DNA of 64,000 bases from Oncomelania hupensis (lineage: Eukaryota > Mollusca > Gastropoda > Littorinimorpha > Pomatiopsidae): the NCBI GenBank assembly GCA_036898135.1, contig JBAHVR010000292.1, positions 127,501 through 191,500 on the forward strand. Direction: 5' to 3'. Under the pieces are notes generated by a model. The model was not told the DNA's origin, made no database searches, and worked only from the letters and a program-made list of their open reading frames with translations. Position numbers and translations under genes: made by a program. Positions 56,284 through 64,000 of this stretch are shown in pieces. The first letter of the stretch is position 1; each line of letters begins with the position of its first letter.

Positions 56284-57780
56284 TTAAATACCGGATTGCA
56301 AACAATGTATTAATTGCAATTGCTTTACATTTATTTGTGCTAAATTAAACAGATTTAGAATAATGTGTTGGTTGACGTTCATTGTACCATTACGTCAACT
56401 AAGTTTGTTAAGTTTAAAAAATTGTGTGTGCGTTTTTTTTTCTCTTCGTGGATGTATTTTTAATTTAATAATAATTTAAAAACATGATCAATTGTTCATA
56501 AGCTCAACATGTAATTTGCCTGTGCCTGTAAAGCATTTGGATCAATAAGAGTGTGTTCCCCACACCACCACCCCCTCCCCCAACTGCTTTTTGTATTGCA
56601 TGCAAACATAGTTACCCACATCTCTTCATACTGACAGTAAAAGAAAGAAATATTGCAGTCTTGAACAGTGTTTTGTTTTATGCTTGGTTTGTTTGTTGGA
56701 GATGGAGCGCTTTACACAACATAATTTACAAATTTGTGACTGTGTGTGCGTGTTGTGTGTAAGAAAACAAACAAGCTTGTGATGTGCAATGTAATAGTCA
56801 CAATCACACTGTCAACAAATAAAAAGCAGAAACAGTTGACAGCATTTTGTATTGGTGATAACTGCCTTAAAAACATTAATATTTTCATTTGGCCTTGCAC
56901 ATGATTAATTTATTGACATTAATTTCACATATACACCTCCGCAGATAGTAGCCAATTTCAAAGTTTGAATAAAACACAACGTTTCGGCCAAATAAAATTA
57001 ATACATTGCAAAATAATAACTGTTTCAAATTCACTATAATTATTGGAGAAACGACACAGTCCGTTGTCTATCACACTCAAGCACGTACATAACAAACACC
57101 CCCATGCCAAATAAAAAAGGAAATGCGTCAGTTTTTGGAAAAAATGACTCCGGTTCAGTCTCTCCATCACAGTCCAGCACACACACACCTCCATACTTAA
57201 AAATCCTACAACACTTGCAGTAAGATCTATGGACACAACCTAGCCAAATCAAACTTTGTGACACAGAGACCAGCAAGTGTAAATAAAATCCAGTTGCAAG
57301 TGATTAAAACAGTTTAACTTAACTGAAGGCCTTTAAAAAAAAAAAAAAAAACATTGCCGCTTTATAATATAGTATACAGATGTCGTAGGCTATCAAGCCT
57401 TTATACAGTAGTCTGACTGACACCGTTATTTTGAACCAACACAAGTTGTTCCCCATAGCACACAGCAACTCGGTAGCTGTAGATTAGAATAATAATAATA
57501 GCCAGTCTATTCTGGCTATATTAACACATGAAATGTTCATAAAAATCATAACCTTGAGAACTAAAAGATATATGTACAGAAAAAGTTGGCTGTCTATAAT
57601 TGTATTTGTTCCAGACTGATTATTTATTGTTAATGGGACTACCAAGTGCCATTATATATTTTTCTTTAACAAATTTTGTTTTCTTACTACTAGAAACTAA
57701 GATAGTAGCAAACACAGCTACAATACAACTCGTACTGAATGTGTTAACACACACACACAAAATGTAAATATTATCTAACA
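56284..57780. other. 3' flank between convergent genes, no gene recognised
   Basis: AT-rich, with poly(A) run at 57333-57349. The short ORFs (for example 56958-57236, minus) have no recognisable domain. Confidence 0.5.
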
Positions 57781-57971
57781 CTAACAGTGCATTTTTCGCT
57801 TACGGGTCAGTTTTTTCACCTCAAAAGCTTGAATCAAGTCATAGTGGCCTGACTCCTGGGCTTCAAATGTTTGATACAACAATCTAATGGGTTCAGCAGA
57901 GTATTCTTGACCAAAGCATATCTGTGGATGCGTTGTTTTGCATATATGTGTTGCAGCATGAGAAAACCAGG
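57781..57971 (-). CDS. Candidate last exon with OTU-like GHYDLI motif
   Basis: The minus strand has an acceptor (tttgacactttag|cc) at 57972, then about 63 codons to TAG at 57783-57781. It includes GQEYSAEPIRLLYQTFEAQ and GHYDLIQAF, then a basic end KKLTRKRKMHC. In OTU cysteine proteases the catalytic His lies in an HYD-type motif near the end after a PI.xLY-like strand, so this may be the missing end of the OTU-like domain at 59764-60300. A 40-bp stretch at its start occurs in inverted orientation inside that domain (about 59862-59905), suggesting a local rearrangement. Alternatively it is the last exon of a separate gene starting at 59276. Confidence 0.45.
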
Positions 57972-58996
57972 CTAAAGTGTCAAAATATGAAAAATTACTT
58001 ATTTATTTATTAACAAAGTACTAAAAATAATCTTCAAAATGCAAAAAACAGAATTGTTTTATCTTTATTGGTTGATGTTTTATGATTTTTTTTAATATTT
58101 TATTTTCTCGGGGGCTAATTTCCAGAAATTGCCTTCAAAGTTTTGAATTGTAAAATGATCATTACTTCACAACCAAAATTTTCCCATGCATGTATTTGGT
58201 ATCAAAACAATCAGGAAGATGGCAGCAATATGGCAGTGAGTTGAGATAAGATGAGAAAATTCACATTATACACCATTCACACAATACTGAACATAAACAA
58301 ATTAAAACAGTACGCACAATTTTATTCTGTACCCATCCATAATGCATAGTGTTTTTAAACATATTAGAAATAAAACAAGTGTTTAGCAAGTCTATAATAA
58401 CTCAAACACATAATAATATATCAAGAACATGGCCTGAATCAATCATTTTTCTAAAATAAACCCTATCATAATGCCCCCTCCCTCCCCCTCTCTTAAATCC
58501 CTCGTCTGTCAAGTAATCTTTTGTTTAATTGCAAGCAGCTACATCAGCTCAGTTCAAATAGTCAAACAAAGATTACAAACCTAAAACAAAAGTTTCATTA
58601 GGTAGTTTTCAGTCCTAATAATCAAGCTTTAATAATTCCCCAATTCTCCACTCCCTTCCGCACTCGAATAAATCTGTCGCGTCACAGGTGTAAATCAAAA
58701 TAACATGTCATTTTGCTCTATAAAGTTTAAATAAACACAAATATCAAAGCAAATACTAATTACTAGTAATTTGGTAAATAGTCCTCATGTTCATTTCCTA
58801 AAACAGACAAACCAACAATAATAAATACTGAGAACATAGTCAACTTGTAACGCTAGTAATATTGAATGCAGGCCAGACTACTTACCTTTTCAACCACCCC
58901 ACCCCACCCCACCTCCACCCAACAAAATATACTACTGAAATATTTTCCACACTCCTACTGTAATTCTTTCACTGATATCGCCTTTTCAACCTTTAC
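57972..58996. other. Intron-like, AT-rich, no gene recognised
   Basis: No coding block; probable intron between minus-strand exons. Confidence 0.45.
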
Positions 58997-59276
58997 CTAA
59001 ATCTATGCAAGTAGAATGACGGATTATTAAAGACACGCCAATAGCGAAGAGGCCTACGAAACATGAATCATTGAAGGAAAACAAACAGTATCGTTTAATA
59101 ACGGGATCAAGCTTCTGCTCGTCAGAATCATAATCCTCATCACATTTCCCACTGGCACCATCATAAAAATAGTCTGAAAGCAGGTCTTGGAGCTCTTCAG
59201 AAGCAAAACCGGTTCGATTCAAGGCCCTAGCTACTCTAGCAGACGACACATCTACTGACGCTGGAGACGAAGCCAT
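58997..59276 (-). CDS. Candidate first exon of an unidentified acidic protein
   Basis: The minus-strand ATG at 59276 (ggaagtgATGGCT) starts MASSPASVDVSSARVARA, then LQDLLSDYFYDG and an acidic run CDEDYDSDEQ, to a donor TTAG|GTAAAG at 58996 (93 codons plus one base). No known fold was recognised. It lies between the two OTU-like pieces on the same strand, so either it starts a second short gene or it is the first exon of another YqaJ-type gene copy. The clean ATG and donor favour a real exon. Confidence 0.4.
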
Positions 59277-59763
59277 CACTTCCGGTTTCCAAAAAGAATC
59301 GGTCACTTACTTTGACAAATTGTTTCTAACAAATGCAACATAAATATTGCAAGAAAACACTTGAAATAGATGTATGATGAGTTTATCTACATTAAAAAAA
59401 TTCACTTTGAACTAAAAATCGTGGAAAATCTATAGGAAACACTTCAGTTTTTCACGACCCGGCTAGAGACACATTCAAACACAACTTGTGTCACAAGCAA
59501 GCTTCGGAACAAGGAATTTCATGAAAAATTCATACGCCACACACTTTTATGTACCAAAACGTAGTACCAATAGGGACTTTTCACTCTCCAGACGTTATAT
59601 ATCAATCCACATTGGGGATTTCCCTTCATAGATGGACAAGAAAAGTTGGGGTATCGGAGGTCAATTAGTGCCATTGTTTTAGCAAGGTGTGATCAACACC
59701 CTTATCAAAATCAACAAAATAAACAATGTTTTAGTAATTTTTGAACAAAATCCGTTTGGGATA
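59277..59763. other. No gene recognised
   Basis: Upstream of the 59276 ATG on the minus strand, so it may include that gene's promoter. No element was identified. Confidence 0.4.
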
Positions 59764-61745
59764 TTAAAGAAAAGTCTTAAATAAAGACAAAGAGGCAACA
59801 ATCTTAAAATTGATGGGGTAGCCTATTTTTAGTGTTTTACGGCTGTAGCAGCGAATCAATCCTGGCGTCTTTAGCCGGGTTTTGTCATGCGGCAACACAT
59901 ATATGCTTGTGCTACCACCAACATAAATAAAAATTGGTGTCTGTAACGACCTGCTTGCAAAAGCAATTTCAAGCTCTCCAATACATGTTTTAGGATCAGA
60001 CATCATTTTCATCCTGTCTTCAAGAGTTTTGAAGAGAGCATTTGGCATGTCTGCATTCAGCTGCACAAATGAGTCCATGGCGAGTTCAGCCGCATTCTCC
60101 TTTACTGAGGCAAAGGTCTGAATACGTAAACGATCTGCTTCTACTTCTTCTTTTATTTTGGCAGATTCTGTTACAGGTAGATGATTCTGGTCTCGTTTAC
60201 ATACTATCAGGTCATCATGAAGAGCTATTGCTAAGCATCGAAAAAAACATCTCCTATCTGAATTGGTGCGAATGATGGTGGATGATGTGGCTGTGGCAAC
60301 GGTCAGCTGCAGAGAGGGGCCATCTTGGGGCGCTGGGGCTTTGGCAGCAGGCGGCTGCGGAGAATGGCTGCCTTGGGGTGTAGGGGCTATGGCAGTAGGC
60401 GGCTGCAGAGAAGGGCCATCTTGGGGCGTTGGGACCGTGCCAACAGGCGGCTGCAGAGAGCGGCTGTCTTGGAGCGTTGGGGTTGTAGTAACAGGCATCT
60501 GCAGAGAGTGGCTTTCGTGGGGCTTTGGGACTGTGGCAGCAAGTGGCTGCAGAGAGTGGCTGTCTTGGGGCGTTGAGACGGTGGCAGCAGGCGGCTGCAG
60601 AGAGTGGCTGCCTTGAGACGTTGGGCCTGCAGCAGCAAGCGGCTGCAGAGAGTGGCTGTCTTGGGGCTTTGGGACTGTGACAGCAGGCGGCTGCAGAGAG
60701 TGGCTGTCTTTAGGCGTTGGGGCGGTGGCAGCAGATGGCTGCCGATAGTGGCTGGTGGGAGGTGTTAGGGCTGCGGCAGCAAGCGGCTGCAGAGAGTGGC
60801 TGTCTTGGGGCGCTGGGGCTGTTGCAGCAGCAACCTGTTCCTGGTACTGGTGAGCTCTCAATACAGGAAAAAAATGTGAGATATAGAAATACCTTAGTTT
60901 AGCTCTAACTGTTTCCCACCAATTTTCATCAAAGTCCACAGCAATGGCTTCAATTCCCTTCTTGGTATATGCGACCAGAACACCAGACTTCAGTTCAGTC
61001 ACAGCCATTTGGCACTGCAGTTGACTGTAATAGCTATGAGACTTGTTCAGTAAAAATTTCTCACCATCAAACTGGCAGAAACTGAGGCTCGTAAGTGCAG
61101 CACGGATGTGAAAGTTTTACTTTGCGTAGAGGCACTTAATTCCTACAACGAACCTCCCACAATGTGAGCATGTGGCAATAGCATCTGGACTGCCAGCGAG
61201 GAAACTGTCAACCTGCGACACAATTAAACCAGGAACCTCAACAGAACATTTTCTGTGCCTGTATCTGTGGGTGCGGACAAAAAGCCGAAGTGCAGTTGAC
61301 TCATTTTTCTTTCCAAATTTAACTGCTGGAACATTGAGCTCATGTGTTTCTGCACATGCAAGTATCTCAGCAGTCCTGGCTTCATCCCTCGAACTCAGAA
61401 TACGCTTAATATTAGAAGCTGTCAAAAGACCCCTTCTCATTATAAACCAGTTTGTGTTATGGTCCTGGCCTCTTGTATCTTCTTCAATCATGAGGTCCCT
61501 TTCCAGTGAAGTGTACTGCAATTTCTGCAAAAACAGCTTACCACATACACGGTCTGATGCAGAACATTTGTGATTGTTGCAGAAAGATGCCAGACGAATA
61601 GAAGGGCTATCTGTTCTGAGATGAGGAGGTGCTAAAGACAACTCTGTGCGTTGTTCCCATATATCCATAATGTAACTGCTAGGCAGATGTTCCTTGACAC
61701 CTTGAAAGAACGCCTCCACCTGCGGCAACGCCTGCACATAGCCCC
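59764..61745 (-). pseudogene. YqaJ-like nuclease fused by repeats to an OTU-like domain
   Basis: The minus-strand exon starts after an acceptor (tttgtgtgcag|gg) at 61746 in phase 1. The first part is YqaJ/lambda-exonuclease-like: RRGLLTASNIKRIL, VKFGKKNESTAL, VSQVDSFLAGSPDAI and VVGIKCLYAK. TAA at 61116-61114 interrupts, then the same frame goes on with the YYSQLQCQMAVTEL block typical of the C-terminal YqaJ helix. Eleven 16-residue Pro/Gln/Ser-rich repeats follow. Next is an OTU-like block: NSDRRCFFRCLAIAL fits D-x-x-C-x-F-R, and GELEIAFASRSLQTPIFIY fits the later strand. The catalytic His is not in this exon. YqaJ proteins are known as the second gene of ISL2EU transposons, which fits the THAP-DDE gene nearby. 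The EIK motif reads GIK, so the nuclease site is damaged. Confidence 0.65.
60295..60822 (-). repeat. 48-bp coding minisatellite (16-residue repeats)
   Basis: Eleven units of 48 bp encoding variants of APTPQDSHSLQPPAAT between the YqaJ-like and OTU-like parts. Unit length is constant, so the frame stays open. Confidence 0.9.
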
Positions 61746-62139
61746 CTGCACACAAAATACATTATTAAATACATACATGTATAGAAATAATTTTAAAAAC
61801 TAAATATAAATACAATAAAATTTAAAAAAATAAAAAATTTGGATTCATTTTGTCGCATATCCACACAACACAATCAGTATGAACATCAATCAAGGCTCTG
61901 GCTTCTTATAAATAAATGCTGGAAATGATAAATAAAAAATAATAGACTAAAATAAAATTTAATAGAAAAAAAACATCATAGAATTTAACAGAATTTTCTA
62001 ATTTTTATTGTTTTTTTTATTTTTATTTTATTTCACCTATTCATCATACTCAGTTTTCCAACAATGCACATTTCCTATCAAGGTAAATAAAGATGTAATA
62101 ATATAGACCTGTAATCTATATTATTATACCTGATCTTGA
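61746..62139. other. Very AT-rich, no exon recognised
   Basis: Lies upstream of the YqaJ exon on the minus strand. The expected upstream exons of that gene (for example a zinc finger) were not found here, so they are missing or further right. Confidence 0.5.
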
Positions 62140-62485
62140 ACATCAAGCAAATGTGATGGCAACACAAACAAGAAAATTATGGGCTACAGAGCTTTTAAAT
62201 ATTCTGCTCTGAATCTCTGAAATTCACTGCCTCTTCCACTGAAGCAAAGGAATAGTTTGTCCTTAATCAAAAAGGCAATGAAACCGCATCTTTTTAACAA
62301 TTCATTTTGACCAAGTTTGCCCCAGAACTGTAAAATAAATATGTGTACTCAAGGGTACCCCCAACTTTTGGGGGGATTCCCCCCCCCCCCCCCCCAACAC
62401 TTCCTACTTCCTCCCCTCCGCATATGCATTGAGTATGTCTACTGAAATGGAAAAGGCGCTATACAAGACATCATCATCATCAAAT
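62140..62485 (+). mobile_element. LINE 3' end (CR1/L2-like) with (ATC)n tail
   Basis: The plus strand reads YRAFKYSALNL-stop-NSLPLPL, then a KKAMKPHLFNNSF block and a stop. This is the classic last 40 residues of many animal LINE proteins (RLWNSLPL...LKTHLF). The 3' UTR has a poly(C) run at 62380-62394, then ggcgctatacaagac and an (ATC)n tail. A stop replaces Trp. Confidence 0.68.
62380..62394. repeat. Poly(C) run
   Basis: About 15 consecutive C bases in the LINE 3' UTR. Confidence 0.9.
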
Positions 62486-62559
62486 TAGGGTATACATACA
62501 TGTAAATATAATAACTATTTACTAGTCTAAAGAAATTGTCCTTCTCACCTGTGAACGTA

Positions 62560-64000
62560 TGTATCACCAGTATTCACTTCAGTTAACAGCACTGGGCCAA
62601 GGCGAGCCACACTGTATTCGTGGATTTCGGCTGTGGCCAACAGCCTGGAGAGGATTGGGCCCTGCCAGGTCTTTTTTGCCCAAGACACACTACATGATGA
62701 CACAATCCACTAATTCCATACCGGATCGGTCGTCGCCCGGGCCGTCACCCGGCACAAGGACCGCGCCTTCCGTTGGCCACCAGGACGGAGGTGTTAAGTA
62801 TGCTACTGATGGACAATATAGCAAGATCCGCACGAGAAACAACATCGTCATAGGAACCTGGAACGTCAGGACCCTAACTGCGGAAGGAAAATTAGAAGAA
62901 CTGGCCCACGAGCTGGACCACTATCGATGGAACGTTCTAGGTATCAGCGAACTGCGCTGGAAAGGCCTAGGTGAAACAACGACTGACAAAGGCCACAAGC
63001 TCTATTTCAGCGGTAGAGATGACAGGCACGAACACGGCGTTGGATTCTTGGTCCACAAGAACATTCTAGCCACTGTCATGGGTTGCCGCCCAGTCTCCAG
63101 TAGACTCATTACCATCCGTCTGAGAGCAACCCCTTTCAACATTACCATCATCCAGGCCTATGCCCCAACATCAGACTATGAAGACAGCGAAGTGGAGGAT
63201 TTTTATGAAAATATACAGGCGGTCCTTGACCAAGTGCCGAAGAAGGACATAGTCATAGTGCAAGGCGACTGGAATGCCAAGGTTGGCCAAGATGCGCACC
63301 GCAACTGGGGAGACACATGCGGACCCCACTGCAACAACGAGACAAATGACAGGGGTCTGAGGCTATTGGAGTTTGCCAGATACAACAATCTGGTACTGGC
63401 AAACACGCTTGGTCTCCACAAAAAATCCAGACGATGGACATGGCACAGTCCCGGCGGGGAACATCACAACCAGATCGACTACATCATGGTCAAGAAACGC
63501 TTCAGATCAAGCATCAACATTGGCAGGACACGCACTTTTCCAGGAGCAGACATTGGAAGTGACCACGATCTCGTGATGATGTCTTTCCGGCTCCATTTGA
63601 AGAGAGTAAATACAGCAAAGTGCACTAGGCTGAAGTTCGACCTGGACAAACTGCAAGACCCGGAGGTGGCAAAAATATTTCAGGCCACAATTGGAGGGAA
63701 ATTTGCACCACTGCTTATTTTGGGGGCAGGCGAAGTAGATGTCAACACCATGACCAATACCTTCAACTCAGCTGTAACAGATGCCGCCACTGAGATCCTT
63801 GGCAAGCACCGACCAAAGAAGAAGCCGTGGATCACACCTGAACTTTTGGATCTGTGTGATAAACGAAGAGAGTTAAAAAAGAAAAAGAACACCTCACAGG
63901 GAGCTGATGTCTACCGAAAAATCAACAATGACATCCGAAAAGGCATGCGCACAGCAAAGGAGAACTGGATAGAAGATCAATGCCAGGAAATAGAGAACAA
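62560..64000 (+). mobile_element. RTE-like LINE copy 9, 5' end, continues beyond window
   Basis: Same family as copies 1-8 but the only one with the 5' end. A short 5' UTR (about 62560-62693) is followed by an open endonuclease-RT frame that is still open at 64000. Its 3' part overlaps copy 1 in sequence from about 63380 on. The 5' boundary was placed by the end of the preceding (ATC)n-tailed fragment and is approximate. Confidence 0.85.
62694..64000 (+). CDS. LINE endonuclease-reverse transcriptase ORF (partial)
   Basis: At least 435 codons from ATG 62694 (62697 is an alternative), with no stop to the window edge. The apurinic-type endonuclease has IGTWNVRTL, SELRWKG, HGVGFLVHKN, QAYAPTSD, GDWNAKVGQ, DYIMVKKRF and GSDHDLVMM, thus the Asn, Glu, Asp and His positions of an active nuclease. 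The linker (DADTEILGKHR-like region, KKKPWITPEL, RKGMRTAKENW) leads into the RT beyond the window. The endonuclease nicks target DNA for target-primed reverse transcription. This is the most intact LINE copy here. Such proteins are often misnamed craniofacial development protein 2. Confidence 0.88.
   Translation, partial: MMTQSTNSIPDRSSPGPSPGTRTAPSVGHQDGGVKYATDGQYSKIRTRNNIVIGTWNVRTLTAEGKLEELAHELDHYRWNVLGISELRWKGLGETTTDKGHKLYFSGRDDRHEHGVGFLVHKNILATVMGCRPVSSRLITIRLRATPFNITIIQAYAPTSDYEDSEVEDFYENIQAVLDQVPKKDIVIVQGDWNAKVGQDAHRNWGDTCGPHCNNETNDRGLRLLEFARYNNLVLANTLGLHKKSRRWTWHSPGGEHHNQIDYIMVKKRFRSSINIGRTRTFPGADIGSDHDLVMMSFRLHLKRVNTAKCTRLKFDLDKLQDPEVAKIFQATIGGKFAPLLILGAGEVDVNTMTNTFNSAVTDAATEILGKHRPKKKPWITPELLDLCDKRRELKKKKNTSQGADVYRKINNDIRKGMRTAKENWIEDQCQEIEN

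Noticed and set aside
60263..60616. Gly/Trp-rich plus-strand ORF
   Set aside because: Shadow of the 48-bp coding minisatellite of the minus-strand gene.

Overview
This window is non-coding-rich DNA from an animal. Split exons with GT/AG junctions, non-LTR and LTR retrotransposons, long microsatellites and animal DNA-transposon families rule out a prokaryote. The mix of families (Gmr1-like Ty3/gypsy, RTE-like and RNase-H-bearing LINEs, a Penelope relic, MULE/FLYWCH, a THAP-bearing IS-type transposon) fits an invertebrate, most likely a marine mollusc. The species guess is inference only.

Layout. 1-7.0 kb: a SINE-like retroposon split by a very young, almost intact Gmr1-like LTR retrotransposon (144-6738; LTRs differ at one base by eye; 5-bp target duplication CTATG). 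7.0-9.1 kb: an RTE-like LINE, minus strand. 9.1-20.2 kb: AT-rich DNA with microsatellites, a Penelope-type GIY-YIG relic, a second retroposon copy that swallowed a foldback element, a signal-peptide exon of a possible host gene (15.6 kb, minus), a 640-bp TTC tract and two LINE ends. 21.0-23.5 kb: a large inverted repeat with tRNA-like sequence in its arms. 24.4-35 kb: nested LINEs; an RNase-H-type LINE was hit by two LINE fragments and two full-length retroposons, and a gag-protease relic lies just upstream. 36 kb: the last exon of a probable membrane receptor with tyrosine motifs (minus). 37-42 kb: a broken MULE transposase whose halves are separated by a foldback element with minisatellite arms. 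42.6-50.6 kb: a second, decayed Gmr1-like element carrying a pogo/Tigger insertion. 52.5-61.8 kb: a probable ISL2EU-type DNA transposon region with a THAP/DDE transposase (plus), and a YqaJ-nuclease gene (minus) joined through a 16-residue repeat to an OTU-like protease domain. 62.1-64 kb: a LINE tail, then the intact endonuclease start of another RTE-like LINE running off the window.

How the parts relate. Almost everything is selfish DNA, and the nesting gives a relative order. The RNase-H LINE and the MULE are older hosts; the SINE-like copies, short LINE tails and foldbacks are later; the 144-6738 LTR element is the latest insertion visible. Host-gene evidence is limited to isolated exons at 15.6 kb and 36 kb, and perhaps 59 kb. 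The most unusual assembly is the THAP/DDE transposase with tandemly duplicated in-frame exons, next to a YqaJ-repeat-OTU gene.
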